Positions 8,486-16,673 of a DNA stretch of 40,849 nt are shown one piece after another. The notes beneath the pieces were generated by a model that saw only the letters and a program-made list of their open reading frames with translations, had not been told where the DNA came from and did no database searches. The stretch is taken from positions 1 to 40,849 of the forward strand of contig JAUHYE010000020.1 in assembly GCA_030426395.1 (NCBI GenBank), written 5' to 3'. How positions within the stretch are numbered: the first letter of the stretch is position 1; every line of letters starts with the position of its first letter. The DNA comes from Phycisphaerae bacterium. Its GTDB lineage: Bacteria; Planctomycetota; Phycisphaerae; Phycisphaerales; UBA1924. The position numbers were made by a program, and so were the translations under genes.

Positions 8486-9925
8486 TCACGCGAGTTGGAT
8501 GAGATTGAATACGAAGCTGATGGCAAGCAGCACGCCCAGGGCGATCAGCAGCGGCGTGCGGAAATCGCCGCCCGTGGCCGGCTGGGGGGGCTGCATCTCG
8601 GCCGGGGCGGCCACGCTGGCGGTCTCGAGGTGGCTCAATGACGCCAGATCGGCCTCGTTCAGGCCCCGGTGGGCCAGGGGCGGGGCCTTGCCCGCCTTGA
8701 CGGCGTCGAGGTCGTTGAGCAGATCCTTCACCGAGCGGTACCGTTGCTCGCGCTTCTTGGCGAGCATCATCTCGATGATCTCGCTGATGCCGCCGCTCAG
8801 CTTGGGGTTGGCCTGGTCGGGAGGCACCGCGTCCGCCTTCAGGTGCTTGTGCATCACGCTGGTGGGGTTCTTGCCGTCGAAGGGCACGACACCGGTCACC
8901 ATGTGGTACAGCGTGACGCCCAGCGAGTAGATGTCGGCCTCGGGCCCCACGTTGGTCTCGCCGCGGATCTGCTCGGGGCTGATGTAGAAGGGCGTGCCGA
9001 AAGCCTTGCCAGCCTCGGCCTCGGCGGCTTCCTTATCGCTGACGGCGCGGGCCAGGCCCATGTCGGCCAGCTTCACCACGCCCTCCTTGGTGATCATGAT
9101 GTTCTTGGGCTTCACGTCGCGGTGGATGATGCCGCGCTCGTGCGCGTGCCCGAGCGCCAGCGCCACCTGACGCACGAGCTCAATGGCCTCGGCTTCCTCG
9201 AACCGCTTGTGCTTGACGATGTCATCATACACGGTGCGGCCATCCACATACTCCATCACGAAGTAGTGGTATTCGCCCGCCTTGCCCACGTCGTAGGCCT
9301 GCACGATGTGCGGGTGGTTGAGCTGCGCGGCCGCCCGGCCCTCGGCGTAAAAACGCTCGATAAACTGCGGATTCTGGCTGAATTTTCGCGGCAGCACTTT
9401 GATGGCCACCAGCCGGTCGAGATTGAGCTGGCGCGCCTTGTACACCGTGGCCATCGCGCCCGCGCCCAGCTTGCCCAGCAGGCGATAGCCGGGGATCTTC
9501 TGCCCGCTGCGCTCGGCGTCGAGGATGGCCTTCAGACGCGCGATCTGCCGCTTGGTGACGAAGTCCTGGTCGACCAACTCGACCGCGAGCGAGCGCTGGC
9601 CGGCTTCCTCGCCCGCGGCGGCGCCCGCTTCACGCAGGCGGTCCTTGCACAGGTCGACCTCTTCGCGCGTCGCCAACCCGTAGTCAACGACCAGACGCCC
9701 CAACGCCGTATCGACGTTCGACCCGCCCTTGGCGACCTCGGCCATCGCGGCGTCCAGGTCTTCGGGGGTCGAGACGTTGCTCAGCGGCGTGATGCCCGAG
9801 TTCTCCATCGCCTGCATGGCGGCGGTCCGGCTGCCCGACAGCGCGCCCGTGCCAGACAACCGGCCCGTACCCGAAGCCGAGGCTTCGGAGGGGTTGCGTG
9901 CTGGTGTTGGGCTCGGTTCGGACAT
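8486..9925 (-). CDS. Membrane-anchored Ser/Thr protein kinase (Hanks type)
   Basis: 479 residues. The kinase domain (about 147-410) has a Gly loop GKLGAGAMATV (151-161), VAIK with Lys176, the catalytic loop HRDVKPKN (268-275, Asp270), DMG in place of DFG (288-290) and ISPEQIRG (315-322) as the APE-type motif, so it should be active. A single C-terminal membrane helix (about 458-476) ends two or three residues from the C-terminus, giving a tail-anchored cytoplasmic kinase. The N-terminal 145 residues are Ser/Gly-rich, then contain two short helical units (LGRLVVDYGLATREEVDLC and LAVELVDQDFVTKRQIARL). These resemble the N-terminal units of PilB/GspE-type proteins. Start 9925 follows AGGTG; the upstream extension of the frame looks non-coding. 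The substrate is unknown; such kinases are expanded in planctomycetes. Confidence 0.9.
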   Translation of the reverse strand: MSEPSPTPARNPSEASASGTGRLSGTGALSGSRTAAMQAMENSGITPLSNVSTPEDLDAAMAEVAKGGSNVDTALGRLVVDYGLATREEVDLCKDRLREAGAAAGEEAGQRSLAVELVDQDFVTKRQIARLKAILDAERSGQKIPGYRLLGKLGAGAMATVYKARQLNLDRLVAIKVLPRKFSQNPQFIERFYAEGRAAAQLNHPHIVQAYDVGKAGEYHYFVMEYVDGRTVYDDIVKHKRFEEAEAIELVRQVALALGHAHERGIIHRDVKPKNIMITKEGVVKLADMGLARAVSDKEAAEAEAGKAFGTPFYISPEQIRGETNVGPEADIYSLGVTLYHMVTGVVPFDGKNPTSVMHKHLKADAVPPDQANPKLSGGISEIIEMMLAKKREQRYRSVKDLLNDLDAVKAGKAPPLAHRGLNEADLASLSHLETASVAAPAEMQPPQPATGGDFRTPLLIALGVLLAISFVFNLIQLA

Positions 9926-10017
9926 CGTCGTGCACCTGTCTCCGCGGTTGATTCGGGCCGCTCGGGATGGGCCCGAGCCGCAACGGCCCTCGGAATCGCC
10001 CCCTTCAAAGGGAGGGG

Positions 10018-10046
10018 AACATAGCGACCCAGCCGCCCACGGACAA
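10018..10046 (-). promoter_or_regulatory. Candidate promoter of the kinase gene
   Basis: On the minus strand TTGTCC (10046-10041) and TATGTT (10023-10018) are separated by exactly 17 bp. Transcription would begin about 85 nt before ATG 9925. Each hexamer matches the sigma70 consensus at about four of six bases. It lies in the 389-bp divergent gap to the permease gene; I could not find an equally good promoter for the permease. Confidence 0.45.
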
Positions 10047-10055
10047 ATCATGCGA

Positions 10056-10084
10056 AAGGCCGTGGGGTTGGCCCGCACGGCCTT
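10056..10084. repeat. Perfect 9-bp inverted repeat in divergent promoter region
   Basis: AAGGCCGTG (10056-10064) and CACGGCCTT (10076-10084) form a perfect inverted repeat with an 11-bp centre. It begins 9 bp upstream of the kinase -35. It could be an operator, or a relic terminator without a real T-tract. The rest of 10085-10314 shows nothing further apart from an SD (AGAAGG) in front of the permease. Confidence 0.5.
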
Positions 10085-10314
10085 CCGCAGGGGTTATCGA
10101 CGCCCGGCGACCACCGGCCCAGCCGGCTTGGCGACCCGGACGCAGATCGGCTCCCACCGGGCATCCGATTCGCACCCTTTCACCAAAAGTTCGCGCCCGG
10201 TTCGGCATTTCCCCGCATCGGCCACGCCAAATCCGGGCCGATAAGGCCGCTACCGTTGCGATTCCCCAGTGCGGCCCCATCGCCGCCGAACCGGGGCCTT
10301 CAGAAGGTCTGCCC

Positions 10315-12246
10315 ATGGTCATTGGTAAATCCCGCCCCCGCGACCTCGGGGCCATCCACGCCGGCCCGCTTCTCTACGGAGACTGGGGCACCAGCCGCCT
10401 CTACGTGCTGGGGCTGGCCTTCCTCTACACGGGCCACGCCAGCGTGGTCTACCTGGCCGCTATCGGCGTGCTCATGCTGGCGGTGAGCTGGATCTACACC
10501 CACGTCTGCCGGTGCTATCCCGACGGCGGCGGCGTGTATTCCGCCGCTCGCGACGTCAAGCCCGTGCTCAGCGTCATCGGCGCCACGCTGCTCATGAGCG
10601 GGTACATCATGACGGCGGCCATCAGCGTCATCGAGGCGTTCCACTACTTCGGCGTGCCACGATACCTCACACTGCCGCTTTCCGTGGGCACGCTGGTGTT
10701 CATCGGCGCCATTAACTGGCTGGGCTCGAAACGCTCGGGCCAGTTCGCGCTCGTCATCGCCATGATTGCGATGGTGGTGTCGGCCATCCTCGCGATCCTG
10801 GCCGTGCCGTTGTTCCTCGACGGCCTGAGCACCATCAGCCTCGACTACTTCACGCAGGTCGGCCCGTTCGATGCCTGGGTCAGCTTCGCCAAGATCTGCC
10901 TGGCACTCGCCGGCCTCGAAGCGGTCGCCAACATGACGGGCATCATGAAGAAGCCCATCGGCAAGACGGCACGCCGCACCATCTGGCCCGTGAGCCTCGA
11001 GGTGGTGGTGCTAAACATGGTCTTCGGCATCGCGCTGGCGGGTATGAGCAGCACGATCAACACCCACCAGCCTGACGAACTCACCTACGGCGACAAGCTC
11101 GCCATGACCCACCGGCAGGTCGTGCAGGCCGTCGAGACGGGCGAGTTCACGCAGGAAGAGGCCGACCAACTCGAGGCCGTCATCGAGTACCGCGACACGG
11201 CCATGAAGCGCATCGCCATAGAAAGCGGCCAGCGCATCACGGGCAACGACACCGCCTCGTTCATTCTGGGCAAGGTCGCGGGAGTGACGTTTGGGCTGCT
11301 CTTGTTGAGTGCCGCCAATACCGCCGTCATGGCCATGGTCAGCGTGATGTTCGCGATGGCCCAGGACCGAGAGCTCCCGCGCGCGCTGACCAAACTCAAC
11401 TACCCCGGCGTGCCGTGGGTCGGGCTCATCGTGGCGGTGGTCATCCCCACCGCGGTCATCCTGGTCGAGCAGGACGTGCAGGTGCTGGCCAAGCTCTACG
11501 TGCTGGGCGTGTGCGGCGCCATCAGCACCAACGTGCTGTGCGGCGCCATCAACCGCAAGATCGATGTGCCCCGCATTGTGCGCATCTTTATGTGGATTTT
11601 CGGCGGCATCCTGCTGGCCGTCACGGTCACCATCGCCATCACCCAGCCCGAGAGCCTGGCCTTCAGCGGCGGGCTGGTGGCCATCGTGCTCACCATGCGC
11701 GCCGTCGTGCAGGCCAAGCGCAGCCGCGAGCCCAAGCCACTCGAAGCGCCTTCCTCCGGCTGGCTGGCCGAAGTCAGGCGAGATCCCATCGCGCTCGACT
11801 CGAGCAAGCCTCGCATCATGCTGGCCGCCCGCGGTCGGTACCAGTCCGAATTCGCCGTCGACCTGGCGCGAAGCCGCGGCGCCGTGCTGTTCGTCATCTT
11901 CGTGCGCACGTTCCGCGTGGCCGACATGGGCCCCCAGCGCCTGCCACAGATCGAAGAAGACCACGAAGCGCAGGAAGCCCTTGGAACCACCATCCTGCTC
12001 GCCCGCGAGCACAGCGTGCCCTGCGTCCCCGTGTATGTCACCAGCAACGACGTGGTCAGCGAGATCCTCGACTACACCGTCACCTACGGCTGCGACACGC
12101 TCATCATGGGCGAGAGCCGCCGCCCTCTGTTGGCTCGCAAGATCGAGGGCGACGTCACAACCCGCATCGCCCACGACCTGCCAAGCGAGGTTGCGCTCAT
12201 CACGAGGTCGGCGAACACGCCGCATGTGGTGAGGCCGAAGGATTAA
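10315..12246 (+). CDS. APC-family amino acid permease with C-terminal Usp domain
   Basis: 643 residues. The first 465 form an APC-superfamily transporter with about 12 membrane helices (e.g. 44-62, 85-104, 120-135, 144-168, 190-206, 226-244, 318-346, 366-383, 391-410, 421-443, 447-462). It has the early helix-breaking motif GPLLYGDWGTSRLY and a soluble loop of about 60 residues (250-310) between helices. After a linker, residues 499-632 form a universal-stress-like Rossmann domain (IMLAARGRYQSEFAVDLARS ... DTLIMGES...) that would lie in the cytoplasm. The canonical G-x2-G-x9-G(S/T) ATP motif is only partly kept (MGESRRPLLARKIEGDVT). ATG 10315 is set by AGAAGG 8 nt upstream. The stop overlaps the convergent amidase stop by 4 bp. 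The substrate is probably an amino acid or amine. Confidence 0.85.
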   Translation: MVIGKSRPRDLGAIHAGPLLYGDWGTSRLYVLGLAFLYTGHASVVYLAAIGVLMLAVSWIYTHVCRCYPDGGGVYSAARDVKPVLSVIGATLLMSGYIMTAAISVIEAFHYFGVPRYLTLPLSVGTLVFIGAINWLGSKRSGQFALVIAMIAMVVSAILAILAVPLFLDGLSTISLDYFTQVGPFDAWVSFAKICLALAGLEAVANMTGIMKKPIGKTARRTIWPVSLEVVVLNMVFGIALAGMSSTINTHQPDELTYGDKLAMTHRQVVQAVETGEFTQEEADQLEAVIEYRDTAMKRIAIESGQRITGNDTASFILGKVAGVTFGLLLLSAANTAVMAMVSVMFAMAQDRELPRALTKLNYPGVPWVGLIVAVVIPTAVILVEQDVQVLAKLYVLGVCGAISTNVLCGAINRKIDVPRIVRIFMWIFGGILLAVTVTIAITQPESLAFSGGLVAIVLTMRAVVQAKRSREPKPLEAPSSGWLAEVRRDPIALDSSKPRIMLAARGRYQSEFAVDLARSRGAVLFVIFVRTFRVADMGPQRLPQIEEDHEAQEALGTTILLAREHSVPCVPVYVTSNDVVSEILDYTVTYGCDTLIMGESRRPLLARKIEGDVTTRIAHDLPSEVALITRSANTPHVVRPKD

Positions 12247-13058
12247 TCACGAGCGGTGCCGATCAAACGCCCATCCTTCCAAGCCGGAAACTCGTCGCGC
12301 CACGCCCGGAACGCCGCCACGTCGAGTTCCACCGTCAGCACGGCCTCCTCATCGCCGAGCTCGCCGATGACCTCGCCCTTGGCGTCAACGGCGATGGTGC
12401 CGCCGGCGTAGGCCAGGTAAGGGTCGTTGCCGCGGCGGTTGACGGCCAGCATGAAGGCCTGGTTCTCGATGGCCCGAGCGATGGCCAGCGTCCGCCAGTG
12501 GCCCTGCCGGGCGGCGGGGAAGTTGGCGATGCAGGTGAACACCTCGGCACCCTTCTGGAGTCCGATGCGGTAGAGCTCGGGGAAGCGAACGTCGTAGCAG
12601 ATGGTCGGGCAGACGGTGAGCGCCTCGCCGCCGGCCTCCCAGCGGAAGGTCTCGACGTGCCGGCCGCCGACGAACTTCTCGCCCTCGCGGCCATAGGTGA
12701 AGGGGTGGATCTTGGCGTAGTCGCACAGCAGCCGGGGCTCGCCGCCATCGACGCCCGGAGCGAACACCGTGGCGTGGTTGGTCGCCTTGCCGCACCCGCC
12801 ATTCACGCAGCCACCGACGGTCCGGCCGCCCATCACCACTGCTCCCAGGTCGTCGGCCAGCCTCGCCAGCCAGGCCTGGGTGGTGCCATCGTCGGCGGTG
12901 GTCTCGGTGTTCAGGGAGAACCCGCTATCAAACATCTCCGGCAGCACCACCATGTCGCCCGGCCGCACGTCGACGCCGTCCAGCAGCCGACCGACGCTGG
13001 CGAAGTTGGCCTCGCGGTCCTCCCATACGATGTCCAGTTGGACCAGGTGAGCTCGCAT
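12243..13058 (-). CDS. Carbon-nitrogen hydrolase (omega-amidase/nitrilase family)
   Basis: 271 residues of the nitrilase superfamily with the complete catalytic triad: Glu41 in VVLPEMFDSGF, Lys116 in YAKIHPFTYG and Cys154 in PTICYDVRFPELYR. The EMFxxGF and ICYDxRFPEL motifs, and the length, are closest to YafV/NIT2-type omega-amidases that hydrolyse 2-oxoglutaramate or 2-oxosuccinamate. That would fit nitrogen salvage after transamination, but specificity is inference. It starts at ATG 13058, is divergent from maf by 45 bp, and shares TTAA with the stop codon of the permease on the other strand. Confidence 0.88.
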   Translation of the reverse strand: MRAHLVQLDIVWEDREANFASVGRLLDGVDVRPGDMVVLPEMFDSGFSLNTETTADDGTTQAWLARLADDLGAVVMGGRTVGGCVNGGCGKATNHATVFAPGVDGGEPRLLCDYAKIHPFTYGREGEKFVGGRHVETFRWEAGGEALTVCPTICYDVRFPELYRIGLQKGAEVFTCIANFPAARQGHWRTLAIARAIENQAFMLAVNRRGNDPYLAYAGGTIAVDAKGEVIGELGDEEAVLTVELDVAAFRAWRDEFPAWKDGRLIGTARD

Positions 13059-13103
13059 GGAGGCAGGATAGCGGCCGATGCCCCGGCGTCAGGATGGCCC
13101 CCG

Positions 13104-13709
13104 GTGCGCCTGCTGCTGGCCAGCGGGAGCCCGCGAAGACGGGAGGTCCTGACCGACCTGGGCGCCACCTTCACCGTGGCGCCCGCCGGCGTCGACGACG
13201 GCCAGCTCACCCCACCGCCCGGCGCGACGGCCCTCACATGGACCGTCGCGATGGCCTACCTCAAGGCCTTCGCCGCCATCGAGGTGCTGCCTGCCTGCAC
13301 AACCGGGATCGTCATGGGTGCCGACACCGCCTGCGAACTCGACGGCCGGATCATCGGCAAGCCCGAGAGCGAGGCCGAGGCCCGCGCGACCCTTCGCTCG
13401 ATGGTCGGCCAGACCCAACGCGTCGTCACGGGCGTGGCGCTCGTTGATCCGAAGCAACCACGCGACCATCGCCTGCTGCTGGCCGACGCCGCGTTGGTTT
13501 CCTTCGGCAACCTCTCCGAGGATGCCATCGACCGCTACCTGATGACCGGCGGCTGGCGCGGCAAGGCCGGCGGGTACAACCTTACCGAGCGTCTGGCCGA
13601 CGGCTGGCCCATCACCGTGCAGGGCGACCCCGGCACCGTCGTCGGCCTGCCAACACAACGCCTGCCCGAGTGGCTCGCGCTCACCGCCCAATGGGGGGCG
13701 CACCCATGA
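13104..13709 (+). CDS. maf: Maf family nucleoside triphosphate pyrophosphatase
   Basis: 201 residues. Maf proteins hydrolyse non-canonical or pyrimidine NTPs to NMP and pyrophosphate. The N-terminal signature LLLASGSPRRREVL is intact, as are the DDGQ region, MGADTACELDGRIIGKP (catalytic Asp/Lys block) and TGGWRGKAGGYNL. The last corresponds to the usual W(R/E)GKAG(A/G)Y. The frame is open far upstream, but that stretch is antisense to the amidase; GTG 13104, just before the first strand, is the only reasonable start. Its stop overlaps the ATG of the next gene (ATGA), heading a maf / membrane protein / lpxK operon. Which Maf subfamily (dTTP/UTP or m7GTP) cannot be settled by eye. Confidence 0.9.
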   Translation: MRLLLASGSPRRREVLTDLGATFTVAPAGVDDGQLTPPPGATALTWTVAMAYLKAFAAIEVLPACTTGIVMGADTACELDGRIIGKPESEAEARATLRSMVGQTQRVVTGVALVDPKQPRDHRLLLADAALVSFGNLSEDAIDRYLMTGGWRGKAGGYNLTERLADGWPITVQGDPGTVVGLPTQRLPEWLALTAQWGAHP

Positions 13710-14092
13710 ATGGGCTTGTCCCAATCTGGGTCTCGGCGCCGCTGGCGATGATCACGCTTGTCACGGTCGCCGCCCACCTGCTCGCCATGCGCGGCGCCGA
13801 CATGCCCGAGAGCCGGCGGCGCATCCGCACGGCCAACGGATGGCTGATCCTCATCACGGTTCCGGTACTCGTCGTCGCGTTCTCGGTGGTGTCGCGATCC
13901 CAGCCGAGGCAGTTCGTGCTCATCTGGGTGGTCGCGATGGCGCTCGTGTGCTTTACGATCCTGATGGCGTTCGTCGACATGGTCAACAACCTGCGTATCG
14001 CGCGCATCCAGCGGCAGCGGCTCAGCCGGACCATGGGCGCGCAGCTCCGCCAGCAATTGCTCGCCGATCGGAAGGACAGCGATGGCTCGTGA
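13706..14092 (+). CDS. Small integral membrane protein, unknown
   Basis: 128 residues with three predicted membrane helices (about 5-26, 45-65, 75-98) and a basic, Gln/Arg-rich cytoplasmic-looking tail (RIARIQRQRLSRTMGAQLRQQ). The start ATG overlaps the maf stop by 4 bp and has a G-rich SD (GGGGGG) 7 nt upstream. Its 3' end overlaps the lpxK start by 11 bp, so it is translated from the same message. I recognise no family. Placement before lpxK suggests an envelope role, but that is only context. Confidence 0.72.
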   Translation: MNGLVPIWVSAPLAMITLVTVAAHLLAMRGADMPESRRRIRTANGWLILITVPVLVVAFSVVSRSQPRQFVLIWVVAMALVCFTILMAFVDMVNNLRIARIQRQRLSRTMGAQLRQQLLADRKDSDGS

Positions 14093-15152
14093 TCGCGGGC
14101 CGATGCCCGCCGTCCTGCGCCCCCTCGCGCCCCTGGCCGAGCGTCTCTACGGCCGCATCGTGCGCGACCGCAACGCCGCGTTCGACGCGAGCCGGAAGGG
14201 CAAGCCGTTCCGATTCAGCGGCCTGAGCGTCACCCTCGACCGCCCGGTCATCTGCGTGGGCAACCTGAGCGTCGGCGGCACGGGCAAGACGCCCGCCGTG
14301 CAGATGGTATGCCGCTGGCTGCTCGACGCCGGCCATCACCCCGCGATCGCGCTGCGTGGCTACGCCTCAAAGAACGGCCTGAGCGACGAGGCCGAACTCC
14401 ATCGCGCCGCGCTGCCCGACGTGCCCCTGGCTATTGGCCCGAACCGAGTGCAGCAACTGCTGGAGTTGTTCGCGACGCCCGAGGGCGAAGCCGTCGACGT
14501 GGTCATGCTCGACGACGGCTTCCAGCACCGCAAGCTGGCGCGCCAGCTCGACATCGTGCTCATCGACGCGACGCAGGATCCATTCAGGCAACGCCTGTTG
14601 CCGGCGGGCTGGTTGCGCGAGCCGATTGCAAGCCTGGCGCGCGCCCACGCGGTGGTGCTGACGCACGCCGACCGGGCCGCACCGGCGGAACTGTCTCGGA
14701 TCGGCTTCGAGCTCCGCCGCGATTTCCCGCATATGGTCATCGCGGATGCCGCCCACGCCTGGAGCGCGTTGCAGGTCGGCGATCGCACCGAGCCTATCGA
14801 TTGGCTCAAGGATCGAACGTACGCCCTCGCCTGCGCCATCGGCAAGCCCGAGGCGTTCATCGCCCAGGCCACCGCGGCCTTCGGCCCGCCCGCAAGCACC
14901 GTCGTGCTGCGCGATCACGACTCCTACGCCCCCACCACCATCGATCGTCTCCGCCGCGCGGCAGAGGGCCTGGACGTGCTGCTCGTGACCGAAAAGGACT
15001 GGACCAAGCTCTCGCGCGTGGAACCCGAATCGTGGCCTTGCCCCATCGCGCGCCCGCGGCTTGAACTGCAACTGCGTACGGGCGAACCAGCACTCCGCGA
15101 ACTCGTGCTGTCCGCCGCATCGTGGAGCGATTGCGCGACGCCGGCAGATTGA
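14082..15152 (+). CDS. lpxK: Tetraacyldisaccharide 4'-kinase LpxK
   Basis: LpxK phosphorylates the 4' position of the lipid A precursor at the inner membrane. In 356 residues the family motifs are clear: the P-loop VGNLSVGGTGKTP (59-71, Lys69), LRGYASK (91-97) and DDGFQHRKLARQLDIVLID (144 on) with the catalytic Asp. Also present are LPAGWLREP and the C-terminal VTEKDWTKL. An N-terminal amphipathic helix (LRPLAPLAERLYGRIV) would bind the membrane. GAAGG lies 6 nt before ATG 14082. Its presence implies lipid A and therefore an LPS-type outer membrane. Other lpx genes are not in the window. Confidence 0.94.
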   Translation: MARDRGPMPAVLRPLAPLAERLYGRIVRDRNAAFDASRKGKPFRFSGLSVTLDRPVICVGNLSVGGTGKTPAVQMVCRWLLDAGHHPAIALRGYASKNGLSDEAELHRAALPDVPLAIGPNRVQQLLELFATPEGEAVDVVMLDDGFQHRKLARQLDIVLIDATQDPFRQRLLPAGWLREPIASLARAHAVVLTHADRAAPAELSRIGFELRRDFPHMVIADAAHAWSALQVGDRTEPIDWLKDRTYALACAIGKPEAFIAQATAAFGPPASTVVLRDHDSYAPTTIDRLRRAAEGLDVLLVTEKDWTKLSRVEPESWPCPIARPRLELQLRTGEPALRELVLSAASWSDCATPAD

Positions 15153-15271
15153 ACGCGGATTCACGCCCGTTTCACCGGAATCGCAGAATCTCCAGGTATT
15201 CTGATGTGATACACCACTCTACCAGCGTGCTCCAGCGCGACTTGGCGAGTGCAAAAGCAAGGAGCATCACC

Positions 15272-15769
15272 ATGGATACCGTCGTTACCGGCCTGTTCGA
15301 TACGCCCGCCGAAGCCGCAGCCGCCGTCCACACCCTCGAGGCCCGGGGCATCCCCGAGCACGAGATCAGCATCATGGCCGGCGAGAACTTCAAGAAGGAA
15401 GCCTTCGCCGTCGACTCGCACTCGAAGCTGCCCGAGGGCGTCGCCATCGGCGCCGGCGCGGGCGGAGCGATCACCGCCTTGGTCGCCGGCCTGACCGCCG
15501 TCGGCGCAATCGCCACGGGCGGCACGGGGTTGCTCGTCGCTGGTCCCATCGTCGCAGCGCTCGCGGGCGCGGGCGCCGGTGCGGCCACGGGCGGCGTGAT
15601 CGGCGGCGCCATCGGCGCGGCCATCCCCGAGCACGAGATCAAGCACTACGAAGACGCCGTCAAGAAGGGCTCGGTGCTCGTGGGCGTCCATTGCGACGAT
15701 TCGGACCACAAGACCATCGCCAAGCAGGCCTTCAAGGACTGCAACGCCGACAAGATCTCGCACGCCTGA
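15272..15769 (+). CDS. General stress protein-like with glycine-zipper segment
   Basis: 165 residues. The N-terminus (VVTGLFDTPAEAAAAVHTLE ... EHEISIMAGE) matches the ferredoxin-like unit of YflT/17M-type general stress proteins and DUF1269-like proteins. Residues about 58-116 are a Gly/Ala-rich hydrophobic pair of segments (glycine-zipper type) that could insert in a membrane. A second short alpha/beta unit (KGSVLVGVHCDDSDHKTIAKQAF) follows. ATG 15272 is set by AAGGAG 7 nt upstream. It follows lpxK after 119 bp and probably has its own promoter (a TATTCT lies near 15198). A long hairpin terminator closes it. The biochemical role is unknown. Confidence 0.75.
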   Translation: MDTVVTGLFDTPAEAAAAVHTLEARGIPEHEISIMAGENFKKEAFAVDSHSKLPEGVAIGAGAGGAITALVAGLTAVGAIATGGTGLLVAGPIVAALAGAGAGAATGGVIGGAIGAAIPEHEIKHYEDAVKKGSVLVGVHCDDSDHKTIAKQAFKDCNADKISHA

Positions 15770-15796
15770 TCGCGATCCACAGACTCCGAAAACAAC

Positions 15797-15838
15797 ACCA
15801 GCCCCTCCGTCGATGTCGCCGGAGGGGCTGGTTTCTTC
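15797..15838 (+). terminator. Intrinsic terminator between convergent genes
   Basis: A perfect 13-bp stem, ACCAGCCCCTCCG (15797-15809) with CGGAGGGGCTGGT (15820-15832), with a 10-nt loop, followed on the plus strand by TTCTTCG. On the minus strand GTTGTTTTCG follows, so it can serve the stress-protein gene and the OmpA-like gene together. Confidence 0.85.
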
Positions 15839-15855
15839 GTCCTGAAGTTCAGTGG

Positions 15856-16509
15856 CTACTCGAGAACGATGATCTCGACGCGGCGGCTCTCACGCTTGCT
15901 GCTCTTGGGCTTGGCCGGACCGTACGCGGCCGAGTGCACGTTGTTGTTGTTGATGCCCTTGGAGACCAGGTAGCTCTCGACGGCCATGGCGCGCTCGGCG
16001 CTCAGGCGTTCGTTGGTCTTCCAGTCGCTCTTCTTGATGGGGTCGTTGTCGGTGTACCCCGCCACGCGGATCTCGGCACCCGGGTACCGCTGCTGGATCA
16101 CGCGCACCACGCCGTCGAGCACGCTGCGGGCCCCAGACTTGATCGTCACCGAGCCCGAGTCGAACAGCACCTCGCCCGCGATATCGACCACGACCTCGCC
16201 CGGCCGGCGGCTGACGCCCGCGCCTAGCCCCTCGAAGCCGGTGTCGCCCAGAGGCTCGGGCTGAGAAGCAAGCTGGCCGGCCAACTGCCGGTTCTGCTCG
16301 TCGAGCGCCCGATAGCGAGCCTCGGCGTCGTCCAAAGCGATCTGGAGGTTCTCGTTCAGGCGCCGGAGCTCCTGGTTCTCCAGCACGAGCGGGTCGTCGG
16401 GACGCGGGCCGTTGCTGGCACAGCCGACGGTGGTCAAAGCCACGCCCAGGAGCAAGGCCATCGGGACCACACGAGAGATCAGTTTGGAAAGCGAGACGCA
16501 CATGGGCAT
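15856..16509 (-). CDS. OmpA-family peptidoglycan-binding lipoprotein
   Basis: 217 residues. The signal peptide ends in a lipobox (ALTTVGC, Cys30), so this is a lipoprotein. Residues about 42-80 are a coiled coil (LENQELRRLNENLQIALDDAEARY...). The C-terminal OmpA domain (about 105-215) has FDSGSVTIKSGARSVLDGV, the peptidoglycan-binding GYTDNDPIKK and NERLSAERAMAVESYLVSKGI, and closes RRVEIIVLE. The first of two nearby ATGs (16509) is chosen because GGAGG lies 9 nt upstream. It should tether the outer (or inner) membrane to the cell wall, in the manner of Pal or the MotB C-terminus. Pal is the nearest familiar relative, but no Tol genes are adjacent. Confidence 0.88.
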   Translation of the reverse strand: MPMCVSLSKLISRVVPMALLLGVALTTVGCASNGPRPDDPLVLENQELRRLNENLQIALDDAEARYRALDEQNRQLAGQLASQPEPLGDTGFEGLGAGVSRRPGEVVVDIAGEVLFDSGSVTIKSGARSVLDGVVRVIQQRYPGAEIRVAGYTDNDPIKKSDWKTNERLSAERAMAVESYLVSKGINNNNVHSAAYGPAKPKSSKRESRRVEIIVLE

Positions 16510-16673
16510 GCCTTGGATCCTCCAACGCCGATGCGATATTCCGGAAGCGACCGGCGACGCGCCCTCCGTGGGCGACCACCGGCAATCCACACCTTATCGG
16601 CGTGAAGGCCCAAAAGTCTGAGAATGCGGCCAAAAACCGGCAACCGCCAGCAAACAACAGTCGTGAACTGTGC

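Noticed and set aside
11415..13103. Long plus-strand frame running into maf
   Set aside because: It lies out of frame inside the permease gene and antisense to the amidase. Only the part from GTG 13104 matches Maf.
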